Assembly: GCF_030816155.1 (NCBI RefSeq)
Contig: NZ_JAUSXR010000001.1
Coordinates: 2,480,001 to 2,544,000, forward strand
Direction: 5' to 3'
Length of the DNA stretch: 64,000 bases
DNA from: Arthrobacter woluwensis
GTDB taxonomy: Bacteria > Actinomycetota > Actinomycetes > Actinomycetales > Micrococcaceae
Shown here: positions 7,037-19,278 of the stretch, piece by piece
How the letters are laid out: each line of letters starts with the position of its first letter
How positions within the stretch are numbered: the stretch's first letter is position 1
Made by a program: the position numbers and the translations under genes
The notes under the pieces: generated by a model
Database searches by the model: none
Seen by the model: only the letters and a program-made list of their open reading frames with translations
What the model was told of the DNA's origin: nothing

Positions 7037-8512
7037 TCAGACGCGCGACCGGCGGCGCTGCGGGAAGAGCGCGATGGCGAGACCGACCACCGCGATCACC
7101 ATGCTGAGCACGAGGCCCGGGCGGAACTGGGCGAGCATCGCGGAGGCGTCATGGGTCGGGGAACCGCCGTGCGAGCCCGAGGTGACGATCGCCGTCGTCA
7201 CGGCGAGGACGAGCGCCGCGCCCACCTGGGTGCTCGATTGGATGAGGCCTGCGGCGAGGCCCTGCTCGTCGTCGTGGATGCCCGCCGTCGCCTGCACGTT
7301 GATGGCCGGGAAACCGAGGGCGAAGCCGACGCCGAGCAGGAGGACCGACGGCAAGACGTCGACCACGTAGTTGATGTCCGGGCCGATGCGCAGGAACCAG
7401 GCGTACCCGGCCGTCAGGGCGGTCAGCCCGACCACGATCAGGCGGGTGGCGCCGAAGCGGTCGATGAGCTTGTCCGCGAACGGGGCGCTGCTGACCACCA
7501 GGAGTCCGGCGGGCAGGAGAGCCAGTGCCATCGAGAGCGGTGCCCAGCCGAGAACTGACTGCAGGAACAGCGTGACGATGAACTGGAAGCTCAGGTAGGA
7601 GCCGAAGAGCGCGACGGCGGCGAGGTTGGCGCGTGCCACCCAGCCCTCCCGGAGGATTCCGAAGCGGATGAGGGGGTGACGCGTGCGGGTCTCGATGAGT
7701 CCGAACAGCGCCAGGATCACGGCGGAGAGGACGAAACCACCGATGGTGAACGGCGAGGTCCAGCCGGAATCGGGCGCCTGGACCACGGTGAACACGAGGC
7801 CGAGCATGCCGACGGCCAGCGTGAGGGCGCCCCAGATGTCGTGTCCGCCTTCGGCCGCAGGACGGTCACGCGGGATGAACCGCAGGGCCATGAGCAGGAC
7901 CACCGCTGCGACCGGGACAGAGACCAGGAAGGTCCAGCGCCAGCTCAGTTCGGTCATGAAGCCGCCCACCACGAGGCCCAGCGAATAGCCACTGGCGCCG
8001 AAGGTCGCGTAGATGGAGATCGCCTTGTTGCGGGCGGGGCCCTCGACGAAGTTGGTGGTGATGATCGAGAAACCGGCCGGGGCCGTGAACGCGGCGGCCA
8101 GTCCCTTGATGAAACGGGTGGCGATCAGCAGGGTGGGGTCGCTGACCAGGCCGCCCAGCAGGGAGGCGAGGCCGAAGACGCTCAGGGCCACCAGGAACAC
8201 CCGGCGGCGGCCGAGGAGGTCCGCCATGCGGCCGCCGAGCAGCAGCAGGGCGCCGTAGCCGAGGACGTAGGCCGAGACGATCCACTGGAGGGAGCCGGTT
8301 CCGAGTCCGAGTTCCTGGCCGATGGAGGGAAGGGCGACGCCCACCATGGAGACGTCGAGGCCGTCGAGGGCGAGAACGATGCAAAGGGTCACGAGGAGCA
8401 GCCAGGTGCGGCGGCTCCAGAGAAGGTCGGAGACAGCCAGGCCGGATGCCGGGGAGGTCCGGGGGCCGGCCCCTGTCACGGGGGCTGCGGTCAGTGTGCT
8501 TCCTGAATCCAT
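7037..8512 (-). CDS. MFS drug-type transporter, DHA2 (EmrB/QacA) family
   Basis: 491 residues with about 14 hydrophobic segments, the DHA2 layout. Visible motifs are LDGLDVSMVGVALPSIG in helix 1, LQWIVSAYVLGYGALLL in helix 2, and the motif A loop GGRMADLLGRRRVF between helices 2 and 3. Proteins of this type expel drugs or other toxic compounds using the proton gradient. The gene is divergent from a MarR regulator across 84 bases. On the minus strand TTGTCA and TATAAG lie so close to the ATG that the mRNA is probably leaderless, and no ribosome site is seen. Substrate unknown. Confidence 0.88.
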   Translation of the reverse strand: MDSGSTLTAAPVTGAGPRTSPASGLAVSDLLWSRRTWLLLVTLCIVLALDGLDVSMVGVALPSIGQELGLGTGSLQWIVSAYVLGYGALLLLGGRMADLLGRRRVFLVALSVFGLASLLGGLVSDPTLLIATRFIKGLAAAFTAPAGFSIITTNFVEGPARNKAISIYATFGASGYSLGLVVGGFMTELSWRWTFLVSVPVAAVVLLMALRFIPRDRPAAEGGHDIWGALTLAVGMLGLVFTVVQAPDSGWTSPFTIGGFVLSAVILALFGLIETRTRHPLIRFGILREGWVARANLAAVALFGSYLSFQFIVTLFLQSVLGWAPLSMALALLPAGLLVVSSAPFADKLIDRFGATRLIVVGLTALTAGYAWFLRIGPDINYVVDVLPSVLLLGVGFALGFPAINVQATAGIHDDEQGLAAGLIQSSTQVGAALVLAVTTAIVTSGSHGGSPTHDASAMLAQFRPGLVLSMVIAVVGLAIALFPQRRRSRV

Positions 8513-8520
8513 GGCAACAA

Positions 8521-8590
8521 CTTATATGACACATCATCGAATGACAAGGAAAATGTTTCCGTGGAAAAATATTCCGTCATGGACTAAAAT
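8521..8590. promoter_or_regulatory. Divergent MFS/marR promoter region with MarR-type dyad
   Basis: Plus strand: TGGAAA (8562-8567), a 17-base spacer and TAAAAT (8585-8590), six bases before the marR ATG. Minus strand: TTGTCA (8542-8547) and TATAAG (8521-8526), eight bases before the MFS ATG, with a short 15-base spacer. A dyad ATTTTTCCACGGAAACATT (complement of 8552-8570) overlaps the marR -35 and lies just upstream of the MFS -35. That is where a MarR autorepressor would be expected to bind both promoters. Confidence 0.55.
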
Positions 8591-8596
8591 GGCGAC

Positions 8597-8986
8597 ATGT
8601 CAACTACAGACGCCACGGCCCTCGTGGAGCAATGGCGCTCCGTGCAGAGCTGCTATCTCAAGACCTCCAACACCTTGGACCGCGAGCTGGCCTCGCACTT
8701 CGGGATCGGGCTCAACGACTTCGAGACCCTGGACCTCCTCGCCGAATACGGGGACGCCGAGTGCCGGATGAAGGACCTCACCCAGGTCTCCCCCATGACA
8801 CAGAGCGCCCTGAGCAAGATCGTCGACCGGCTCGAGAAGGCCGGCTATGTCCACCGCTCGGCATGCAGCGAGGACCGGCGCTCGCTCGTGGTCGGGCTCA
8901 CCGACGCCGGGGTCCGCATGCATGAGGACGCCGCGAAGATCCACCGCGAGGTCCTGCAGAGCGCACTCTCCACGACGGAGTCCTGA
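8597..8986 (+). CDS. MarR-family transcriptional regulator
   Basis: 129 residues. It has the MarR winged-helix arrangement: an N-terminal dimerisation helix, LASHFGIGLNDFETLDLLAE, the recognition region LTQVSPMTQSALSKIVDRLEKAGYV, and the wing HRSACSEDRRSLVVGLTDAG with the usual DRR. It probably represses itself and the divergent MFS exporter and is released by a small ligand. The transcript appears leaderless. Confidence 0.9.
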   Translation: MSTTDATALVEQWRSVQSCYLKTSNTLDRELASHFGIGLNDFETLDLLAEYGDAECRMKDLTQVSPMTQSALSKIVDRLEKAGYVHRSACSEDRRSLVVGLTDAGVRMHEDAAKIHREVLQSALSTTES

Positions 8987-9024
8987 GCCGGCGGTCTCAG
9001 ACCGGGAGTGTCAGACCGGGAGTG

Positions 9025-9843
9025 TCAGGCCGCCCCGAGACGCGAGGCGTCGTCCGCGCCGGCGCCGAGTGGGATGACATGCGGCCGACCTTCGGATGGC
9101 TCCGACACCACCTGCGCCCGCAATCCGAAGACGGACCACAGCAGTTCCGGTGTGACGACGTCCACCGGCTCGCCCTGCGCCTCAACGCGGCCGCCCCTGA
9201 GGGCGACGATGCGGTCCGAGTACCGTGCGGCCAGCGAGATGTCGTGCAGCACCATGACCACGGTCCGGCCCAGTTCGCGGTTGAGCCGCCGCACGAGTTC
9301 CAGCACCTCCACCTGATGCGCCAGGTCCAGGTAGGTGGTCGGTTCGTCGAGCAGGAGGATGTCGCTCTCCTGAGCCAGCGCCAAGGAGATCCAGGCACGC
9401 TGCCGCTGTCCGCCCGAGAGATCGTCGAGCGCCATGTCCGCCAGATCCGTGATGTCGGTGGCCGCGAGGGCCGCAGCCACGGCCGCCTCATCCCCCGCCG
9501 AGAACTGCTGATACCACTTCTGCCGGGGATGACGGCCGCGTGTGACGAGCTCGGTGACGGTGAGCCCTGAAGGCGCCTGCGGTGTCTGCGGCAGGACCGC
9601 CACGCGCCGGGCGAGCTCCCGCTGCGAGAACGACAGGACGTCGCGGCCCTCCAGGAGCACCCGTCCGGCGGTGGGCTTCAGCAGCCGGGAAAGGCCCTTG
9701 AGCAGCGTCGACTTGCCGCAGCCGTTCGGCCCGATGATGGTGGTGACGCTCCCCTGCTCGAACTGCAGGCTCAGCTCCTCCACCACGGTCCGTCCCTCGA
9801 AACCCAGGCTCAGCCGCTCGGCGGCCAGGATGGAGTGGGTCAT
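9025..9843 (-). CDS. Iron-siderophore ABC transporter ATP-binding protein (FecE/FepC type)
   Basis: 272 residues from the ATG at 9843, which overlaps the preceding permease stop by four bases. Walker A is GPNGCGKST, the signature is DDLSGGQRQRAWI, Walker B is DILLLDEPTTYLDL and the H-loop is VMVLHDIS. The TTYLDL variant and the RGRHP segment in the Q-loop region are typical of FecCDE/FepDGC-type iron importers. Last gene of a three-gene operon (permease, permease, ATPase). It powers uptake of ferric siderophores delivered by the lipoprotein encoded divergently at 12134. Confidence 0.93.
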   Translation of the reverse strand: MTHSILAAERLSLGFEGRTVVEELSLQFEQGSVTTIIGPNGCGKSTLLKGLSRLLKPTAGRVLLEGRDVLSFSQRELARRVAVLPQTPQAPSGLTVTELVTRGRHPRQKWYQQFSAGDEAAVAAALAATDITDLADMALDDLSGGQRQRAWISLALAQESDILLLDEPTTYLDLAHQVEVLELVRRLNRELGRTVVMVLHDISLAARYSDRIVALRGGRVEAQGEPVDVVTPELLWSVFGLRAQVVSEPSEGRPHVIPLGAGADDASRLGAA

Positions 9844-10946
9844 GAGGTCCTCCTCTGTGAGCGGAGCACCAGGGCGATGAGCACCGGGGCGCCGAGAACG
9901 GTCGTGAGCACGCCCACCGGGAGGGTATGCGGAAGCAGGAAGCCGGCCACCAGATCGGCGACGACGACGAACGCGGCCCCCAGGAGCGCGGTCACTCCCA
10001 GCGGGGGCACCACGGCGCCGGTCACGTGGCGTGCGGCGAGCGGGCAGACGAGCGCCACGAACGCCACGGGCCCGGCAAGAACCGTGCCCGCGGCGGCCAG
10101 CAGCACGGCCAGCAGCAGGAGAGCGGGGCGGGTGACGCGCAGCGGCAGCCCGAGGCTCCGTGCCGTGTTGTCGTCGAAGGACCCCAGCAGGAGCCAGCGG
10201 CCTGCCATGGCGCTGAGCAGGAGCAACGGAAGTGCGACGGCGACGACCGGGATCACCGCGTCCCAGTCCCGGCCGTTGAGCGAGCCACTCATCCACGTCA
10301 GGGCCTGAGCCGCATTGCTCACGTCCCCCAGCGTCAGCATCCAGGTCACCAGGCTCGTGGCGACGGCCGTGGCACCCAGACCGACCAGCACCATCCGGTT
10401 GCTGTCCAGAAGGTCCTGACTGCGGCGGAATGCCAGGAGGAACACGGCCCCCCCGAAGAGCACGGCCCCGGCGGCGGCCGCGAGCGGCAGACCCAATGCC
10501 GCAGCCACGCCGCTCAGTCCACCGGCCCCGCCACCGGCGAGCACCAGGACGGAAACCGCGCCCAGGGAAGCTCCGGAGGTCACGCCGAGGATTTCGGGCG
10601 TCGCCAGCGGATTGCGCGCAACATTCTGCGTGAGCGCGCCGGACACGGCCAGGCAGGCGCCCGCCAGGGCCCCGGCGACGGTCCGCGGCAGCCGGAACTC
10701 CTGCACCTGCAGAGTGAGACGCGGTGGCGTCCCGGCCGGGGTGGTCAAGCCGCGGAGGACGTCGCCCAGCGACAGCGGCCGGCCCGCGAACATGAGGTGG
10801 GCGAGCACCGCGAGGAGCAGGACGGCCACGGCGAGCAGCCCCACCAGAAGCACACGCGGCCGGAGGACGAAGGAGGCCCGGCCTGCCCGGAGCACCTGGG
10901 GACGCAGGCGAGGGCGAGTGCGAGCCGAGGTCGCCGCGGCGCTCAC
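9840..10946 (-). CDS. FecCD-family iron-siderophore permease (FepG type)
   Basis: 368 residues with a GTG start that overlaps the upstream stop by four bases. About 40 polar N-terminal residues precede roughly ten hydrophobic segments. LPRTVAGALAGACLAVSGALTQNVARNPLATPEILGVTSGA is condensed here to its hallmarks LPRT, GALTQ, NPLA and ILGVTSGA, which mark BtuC/FecCD permeases. It forms the membrane channel with the paralogous permease at 10943-11983. Confidence 0.92.
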   Translation of the reverse strand: MSAAATSARTRPRLRPQVLRAGRASFVLRPRVLLVGLLAVAVLLLAVLAHLMFAGRPLSLGDVLRGLTTPAGTPPRLTLQVQEFRLPRTVAGALAGACLAVSGALTQNVARNPLATPEILGVTSGASLGAVSVLVLAGGGAGGLSGVAAALGLPLAAAAGAVLFGGAVFLLAFRRSQDLLDSNRMVLVGLGATAVATSLVTWMLTLGDVSNAAQALTWMSGSLNGRDWDAVIPVVAVALPLLLLSAMAGRWLLLGSFDDNTARSLGLPLRVTRPALLLLAVLLAAAGTVLAGPVAFVALVCPLAARHVTGAVVPPLGVTALLGAAFVVVADLVAGFLLPHTLPVGVLTTVLGAPVLIALVLRSQRRTS

Positions 10947-11983
10947 AGGGACATCAGCTTCCGCCGACGGGCCAGGTGAATGAAGAAGGGTCCGCCGATC
11001 ACGGCGAGGAGGACGCCCACGGGGAGTTCACCGGGCCGCGCCACGACACGCCCCGCCGTATCGGCGAGAAGCAGCACCGCGGCGCCGAGCACGGCGCTGC
11101 AGGGGACCTGCCAGCGGTAGTCGAGCCCCACGAGACGACGGGCCAGGTGCGGTACCAGAAGTCCCGCGAAGGCGATGGGCCCCGCCAGAGTCACGGCGAC
11201 GGCAGCCAGCACCGCGATCGCCGCCACTCCCACGGTCCGGGAGCGCCTGACGTCGACGCCGAGGGAGGCAGCTGTCTCCTCCCCCAGAGCCAGGGCATTG
11301 AGCGAACCGATGTTCAGGGCCGCGAGCAGCAAACCGACCACGAGGAACGGCAACACCCCGGGGATCATGCCTCCCCGCACGGCGATCGAGCCGAGCTGCC
11401 AGAAGCGCAAGGTGTCCAGAGCGGCGTCACTGCTCAGCACGATGACGGAGACCAGCCCGCCGGCGAGCGCCGTGACGGCGGCACCGGCGAGGACGAGCGT
11501 CACAGTCGTGACGCCGTGCCGGCTGGCCGATCCGACAGCGAACACGAGAGCACTTGCTGCGACGGCTCCCACGAACGCCAGCACGGCCTGCGGACCGGAG
11601 GCTTCCAGCGCGGCGCCGCCGAGCAGGGAGCCGGTGACGATGGCGAGCGCGGCGCCGGAGTAGATTCCGAGGAGTCCGGGGTCTGCGATGGGGTTCCGGG
11701 TGTGGGCTTGAGTCAGGCAGCCCGCGATGCCCAGGCACGCGCCGACCACCAGACCGTTGAGGGTTCGGGGCCAGCGCAGCTCTCTGATGGCCACATCCGC
11801 CACGGAGCCGTCGGGGGTCGCCAGCGCGTGCCAGACGTCCGCGAGGCTCGATTCGAGCCCGCCGATCAGCACACTGCCCAGCAGCGCGGCGAGCAGCAGC
11901 ACGACCGCGGCGCCCAGGCCCCGGGTGGGCGCGCGCCGTCGTCGTCCCTCCGCGAGTGGCACGCGGGGAAGCACAGCAGTCAC
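10943..11983 (-). CDS. FecCD-family iron-siderophore permease (FepD type)
   Basis: 346 residues from the GTG at 11983, chosen because GGGGG precedes it and the FecCD fold begins here. The frame stays open far upstream, but that part is antisense to the substrate-binding gene. It carries LRWPRTLNG, GCLTQAHTRNPIADPGLLGIYSGA and VPHLARRLVG, all FecCD hallmarks, over about ten membrane segments. First gene of the importer operon, divergent from the binding lipoprotein across an iron-box promoter region. Confidence 0.92.
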   Translation of the reverse strand: MTAVLPRVPLAEGRRRRAPTRGLGAAVVLLLAALLGSVLIGGLESSLADVWHALATPDGSVADVAIRELRWPRTLNGLVVGACLGIAGCLTQAHTRNPIADPGLLGIYSGAALAIVTGSLLGGAALEASGPQAVLAFVGAVAASALVFAVGSASRHGVTTVTLVLAGAAVTALAGGLVSVIVLSSDAALDTLRFWQLGSIAVRGGMIPGVLPFLVVGLLLAALNIGSLNALALGEETAASLGVDVRRSRTVGVAAIAVLAAVAVTLAGPIAFAGLLVPHLARRLVGLDYRWQVPCSAVLGAAVLLLADTAGRVVARPGELPVGVLLAVIGGPFFIHLARRRKLMSL

Positions 11984-12015
11984 AGCAGACCCCCAAGGGT
12001 AATACGCAAGGAAAA

Positions 12016-12045
12016 TTGCACGTAATCGATGCGTGCCGCTACAGT
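12016..12045 (+). promoter_or_regulatory. Promoter of the siderophore-binding lipoprotein gene
   Basis: TTGCAC (12016-12021), an 18-base spacer and TACAGT (12040-12045). On the minus strand TAGACT (12048 down to 12043) could be the -10 of the divergent permease operon. Confidence 0.5.
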
Positions 12046-12058
12046 CTAGCAACATGGC

Positions 12059-12077
12059 TAAAGCAAGCCTTGCCTTA
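12059..12077. promoter_or_regulatory. Iron box (IdeR/DmdR operator)
   Basis: The 19-base site TAAAGCAAGCCTTGCCTTA fits the degenerate consensus TWAGGTWAGSCTWACCTWA at 16 positions. It lies just past the predicted start of the lipoprotein transcript and over the probable -35 region of the divergent permease operon. One bound repressor could therefore shut both units when iron is plentiful. Confidence 0.75.
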
Positions 12078-12133
12078 GTCCGGGCGTGCGCGCTCCGGCC
12101 GCCCGTCCCCCACCTCAGTAAGTGAAAGCACTC

Positions 12134-13144
12134 ATGATCCGCACCCGATTCACCCGCGCGGCCTTCGGCGCCGCCGCTGCCACCGCCCTTCTGGCCCTCA
12201 CCGCCTGCGGCGGCTCCACGAGCGCGGCCCCCTCTCCGTCCTCCGCCGGCGACGGGCAGTTCCCCAAGACCATCGAGCACGCCATGGGCAAGACCACCCT
12301 GGAGGGCAAGCCGCTGCGGGTCGCCACCCTCGACGCGAGCTACACGGATGCCGCGCTCGCTCTCGGGGCCGAAGTGGCCGCCTACACGACGTACCGCAAG
12401 GGCGACGAGAGCTTCCCGTCCTACCTGGGCGACGTCTCCGCGCTGACCAAGAACGCCGTCAACGTCGGAGCCCTGGCCGAGCCGAGCCTGGACAAGATCC
12501 TGGAGGCGCAGCCCGATCTCATCGTCTCCGCCAAGGTCCGCCACGAAGCCCTCTACGGTCAGCTGTCCAAGATCGCGCCGACCATCTTCTCCAAGTCCAC
12601 CGGCCCCACGTGGAAGCAGAACATCGTGATGCTCGGCGACGCGCTCGGCAAGAAGAGCCTCGCGGACCAGCTCATCAAGGAGTACCAGGACCGGGCCAAG
12701 AAGGTCGGTGCGGCCATCCTGTCCAAGAAGCCGGGGCTGACGTACTCCTACGTCCGTTTCGCGGGTGAGGACACGGCCCGCCTGTACTCCAGCACGTCCT
12801 TCCTGGGCGAGATCATGAAGGATGCGGGCATTCCCCGCCCCGCCGGGCAGCCGGACTCTCAGGACAAGATCATGGTGGAGCTCGGCCAGGAGAAGATCAC
12901 CCAGGCTGACGCCGGACTCATCATCACCTCCGCCTTCGGTCAGGACACCGCGGTAGGCGCCAAGTCCCGCGCTCAGATGGACAAGTTCCTGAGCAACCCC
13001 CTGTGGAAGTCGCTCAAGGGCCAGGTCCTGAAGGCCGATGACCGCGTCTTCGCCACTTCCGTGAGCCTGCAGGGTGCCCACGGTGTGCTCACCAAGCTCG
13101 CGGAGACCTTCGGCGTGGACCCGCAGCTGCCCGCGAAGAAGTAG
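12134..13144 (+). CDS. Iron-siderophore ABC transporter substrate-binding lipoprotein
   Basis: 336 residues from the ATG at 12134; a GTG at 12122 would add four residues and is also possible. The signal peptide ends in the lipobox LTAC. The mature part has the type III binding-protein pattern of FecB/FepB proteins: GKPLRVATLD, then NVGALAEPSLDKILEAQPDLIV, then a long central helix and a C-terminal lobe. It captures the ferric siderophore outside the membrane for the FecCD permeases encoded divergently. Regulated by the iron box at 12059-12077. Confidence 0.92.
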   Translation: MIRTRFTRAAFGAAAATALLALTACGGSTSAAPSPSSAGDGQFPKTIEHAMGKTTLEGKPLRVATLDASYTDAALALGAEVAAYTTYRKGDESFPSYLGDVSALTKNAVNVGALAEPSLDKILEAQPDLIVSAKVRHEALYGQLSKIAPTIFSKSTGPTWKQNIVMLGDALGKKSLADQLIKEYQDRAKKVGAAILSKKPGLTYSYVRFAGEDTARLYSSTSFLGEIMKDAGIPRPAGQPDSQDKIMVELGQEKITQADAGLIITSAFGQDTAVGAKSRAQMDKFLSNPLWKSLKGQVLKADDRVFATSVSLQGAHGVLTKLAETFGVDPQLPAKK

Positions 13145-13163
13145 CCCGGCAGCCCTCGCAGGG

Positions 13164-13217
13164 GAACGACGACGGCGGCGGGTCACCTTCACAGGTGACC
13201 CGCCGCCGTCGTCGTTC
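13164..13217. terminator. Bidirectional terminator, 25-bp perfect stem
   Basis: Arms 13164-13188 and 13193-13217 around a TCAC loop, containing ACGACGACGGCGGC. It lies between the convergent lipoprotein and guaB genes. Confidence 0.85.
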
Positions 13218-13250
13218 AGCGAGAGGTGCCGCTGAGCGCGGCACGGGAAC

Positions 13251-16998
<3,748 letters not shown>

Positions 16999-17093
16999 AC
17001 CTATCCAGCCGTCGGAGCGTTATCTCATCGTTACATTCTAGCCTGTGCGCCGGCTATGTGCCTCCTCGGGACCCGCTGGTCTACTCCGCACTC

Positions 17094-17121
17094 TTGACTA
17101 GTGTGCATTGCGTAGTAGTGT
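17094..17121 (+). promoter_or_regulatory. Promoter of the padR operon
   Basis: TTGACT (17094-17099), a 16-base spacer and TAGTGT (17116-17121). ACTA and TAGT half-sites (17097-17100, 17113-17116) form a small dyad over the promoter and could be the PadR operator, but this is weak. Confidence 0.5.
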
Positions 17122-17171
17122 CGTGTGCAGAAGATCCGTGGACGATCCATGAGGTCGGAAAGGGGGAATCC

Positions 17172-17537
17172 GTGGAAACCACGCAGTTGCTCAAAGGCGT
17201 CCTGGACCTGGCGGTCCTGGCCGTGCTGGACCGTGAGGACGGCTACGGGTACGACGTCGTCCGACGGCTCCGTGCGGCGGGACTCGAAGAGGTCGGGGAC
17301 GCCTCGGTGTACGGCACGCTGCGCCGCCTCTACAACGGGGGCGCGCTCAGCAGCTATGTCGTGCCCTCCGACGGGGGCCCGCACCGGAAGTACTACGGCA
17401 TCAATGCGCAGGGCAAAGCCCTGCTGGAGGTCCAGGCCAAAGGATGGCAGGACTTCTCGCGCAGCATGGACCTGCTGATCTCCGGGGGTCCGCTCCCCGG
17501 CACCCGCACCACCGAAACCACCCAGGAGACGGAATGA
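17172..17537 (+). CDS. PadR-family transcriptional regulator
   Basis: 121 residues from the GTG at 17172, which has an AAAGGGGG ribosome site. It shows the PadR winged helix: LLKGVLDLAVLAVLDREDGYGYDVVRRL is summarised by GYGYDVVRRL, then SVYGTLRRLYNGGAL, and the wing YVVPSDGGPHRKYYGINAQG. Such small PadR proteins repress the operon they sit in. Its stop overlaps the next start by four bases (ATGA), so the membrane protein is its likely target and sensor partner. Confidence 0.9.
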   Translation: METTQLLKGVLDLAVLAVLDREDGYGYDVVRRLRAAGLEEVGDASVYGTLRRLYNGGALSSYVVPSDGGPHRKYYGINAQGKALLEVQAKGWQDFSRSMDLLISGGPLPGTRTTETTQETE

Positions 17538-18535
17538 GCACCACAGGAATCACGGGCGTTCCGGCAGCCATCGCCGACTACGCCGCGGCCGTCCGCCGCG
17601 AGCTCGGCGACCTGCCGAAGCACGACGTCGACGAGCTGACCGAAGGCCTCGACGCCGACCTCCTGGAGCAGTTCCGTGAGTCCGGGACGGCGCCGCTGGA
17701 GTCGCCGGCCTCGTACGCGGCGGAGCTGCGGACGTCCGCCGGACTCGCCCCCAGGACCGAGGGCCGGTCCGGCGCGGCGCGTGGCTTCACCGCCACATAC
17801 CGCGAGGCCGTCACCAAGCTCCGCCTCGCCGCGGACCGATACCCCCTCGTCCGGGCCACCTGGGATTTCCTCGTCCTGCTGCGACCGCTCTGGTGGGTGG
17901 TCCGGGCCTGGACGGTGTATCAGATCATCGCATCGGCGTGGGGATCGGGCATCCCCCGTTTCGTCTTCCCGCACGGGCCGCTGACGTGGGCGTTCTTCAT
18001 CCTCTGCGTGGTGCTGAGCGTCAGTTGGAGCACCAGGGTCCTCCGGCCCGGGCACTGGCCTGCCCGGCTGCGGACGATCACCAATGTGGTCACGGTCATC
18101 GCGTCTCTCCTGACGGTCCCCATGGCGATCTCGGTGGCGAACAGCACCGAAGAGTACACCGGGTACATCCCCGCCGGCGGACCGTGCACCCTGTTCGACG
18201 GGGTCTGCCACAACGGCTCGGTCGTGGGACCGTTCTTCGTCTACGGCCCGGACGGCACGCGCCTGGAGAACGTCCGGTTCTTCACCAACGACGGGTCCAG
18301 CATCCCGATCGATCTGGCGCCGGCGGAGGATCCCGGTCCGTGGGTCGTGGCGCCGCGGAGCACGTCCGGAGCCGCGGCCCCGGGCATGAGCCCCGCGCCC
18401 AGCCCAACTGCGCCCGGCCCGACAACACCGGGCGGCACCGTGCCCGGCACCGGCGCGACGTCCGCGCCGCACTCCCCCGCGCCGTCGTCGGCGGTCACTC
18501 CAGGTCCGAAGCCGAGCGCCACATCCGGCCGCTGA
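17534..18535 (+). CDS. Membrane protein with HAAS-like N-terminus, paired with PadR
   Basis: 333 residues. The first 60 form a soluble helical module (AAAVRRELGDLPKHDVDELTEGL) resembling HAAS/DUF1700 domains that usually follow PadR genes. A hydrophobic region has three or four membrane segments (around FLVLLRPLWWVV, WAFFILCVVLSV and NVVTVIASLLTVPMAI). An exported segment with two Cys precedes a long Pro/Thr/Ser/Ala tail ending PSATSGR. The pair probably forms an envelope-sensing unit. The last 25 bases are duplicated after the next gene, at 19218-19242. Confidence 0.75.
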   Translation: MSTTGITGVPAAIADYAAAVRRELGDLPKHDVDELTEGLDADLLEQFRESGTAPLESPASYAAELRTSAGLAPRTEGRSGAARGFTATYREAVTKLRLAADRYPLVRATWDFLVLLRPLWWVVRAWTVYQIIASAWGSGIPRFVFPHGPLTWAFFILCVVLSVSWSTRVLRPGHWPARLRTITNVVTVIASLLTVPMAISVANSTEEYTGYIPAGGPCTLFDGVCHNGSVVGPFFVYGPDGTRLENVRFFTNDGSSIPIDLAPAEDPGPWVVAPRSTSGAAAPGMSPAPSPTAPGPTTPGGTVPGTGATSAPHSPAPSSAVTPGPKPSATSGR

Positions 18536-18536
18536 G
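18512..18536 (+). repeat. 25-bp direct repeat, left copy
   Basis: The repeat begins CCGAGCGCCACA and ends CCGGCCGCTGAG. It spans the last codons and stop of the HAAS-type gene and matches 19218-19242 at 24 of 25 positions. Confidence 0.85.
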
Positions 18537-18626
18537 GCCCGACCCCTGAACCGAACGCAGACCCCTCAAGCCGAAATCATGGTGTGATCGTGGAGTGCGC
18601 TCTCTGTAACCGCCAAGGAGAAAACA

Positions 18627-19241
18627 ATGACGCTTGATTCAGGCCCTGCCGTCCCTGGTCTCATCGGACATTTTGAGCGCACTCTGGGCATGATCGAGGC
18701 AGGATGGTCCGTCGATCCAGACGGGGCTGAGATGCCCTATCAGATCGCTCAGTTCACCGGCGGGTCTGACGAAGATTCTGTCGGCTATTCGACAATCGGC
18801 TTGAGCAGACACTCGTTGGCAACAACGTCGTCCGACCAGACGATCCGTCAAGAACTCTTGATGCTTGCCCCAAAGTCTATGCAGCCGGATCTTCCAGCTG
18901 GTTTTATTCACCAGGTTGCTTCGATGGTACTTACGACTCATCAAGCGCTGCTGCGAGGATCGGTGATAGGTCCGGCGGGGGCACTCGTACCAGGGTCAGA
19001 GCTGACCGCACTGTACGTCACCATGCCAAGCTACTTCCCTGTCGATTTCGCGACGTACCCCGGCGATGACGGCGACATTGCAATTGTCTGGCTGGTACCC
19101 ATCACCTCCAACGAGGCAAACTTCGTGGCGAAGTACGGATGGGACCCCTTTGAAGACGCACTCGTTGAACAAGACCCTGATCTGGTCGACTTCCACCGGC
19201 CTGAAATGGAGCTATATCCGAGCGCCACACCCGGCCGCTGA
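18627..19241 (+). CDS. Suppressor-of-fused (SUFU) domain protein, probable orphan immunity-like protein
   Basis: 204 residues, ATG preceded by AAGGAG. The middle and C-terminal parts (YSTIGLSRHSL, RQELLMLAP, LTALYVTMPSYFP, IAIVWLVPITSNEANFVAKYG) match bacterial SUFU-domain proteins, many of which are immunity proteins in polymorphic-toxin systems. Base composition is visibly lower in G+C than its neighbours. Its C-terminus PSATPGR copies the PSATSGR end of the preceding gene because of the flanking 25-bp repeat. No toxin gene is nearby, so an immunity role is inference from the family only. Confidence 0.8.
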   Translation: MTLDSGPAVPGLIGHFERTLGMIEAGWSVDPDGAEMPYQIAQFTGGSDEDSVGYSTIGLSRHSLATTSSDQTIRQELLMLAPKSMQPDLPAGFIHQVASMVLTTHQALLRGSVIGPAGALVPGSELTALYVTMPSYFPVDFATYPGDDGDIAIVWLVPITSNEANFVAKYGWDPFEDALVEQDPDLVDFHRPEMELYPSATPGR

Positions 19242-19242
19242 G
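19218..19242 (+). repeat. 25-bp direct repeat, right copy
   Basis: Second copy of the repeat at 18512-18536, placed exactly over the end and stop codon of the SUFU gene. The two copies are 706 bases apart, start to start. Confidence 0.85.
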
Positions 19243-19278
19243 TCCGGCCGCCGGCGCCGAGCCTGCCCTGAAAACACG

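Noticed and set aside
10943..13192. 749-codon open frame on the minus strand
   Set aside because: Only the part from 11983 down encodes a FecCD permease; the rest is antisense to the siderophore-binding lipoprotein gene and has no family features.
18627..19241. Toxin-immunity module
   Set aside because: The SUFU domain fits immunity proteins, but no toxin, secretion signal or second immunity gene is adjacent, so a full module cannot be claimed.
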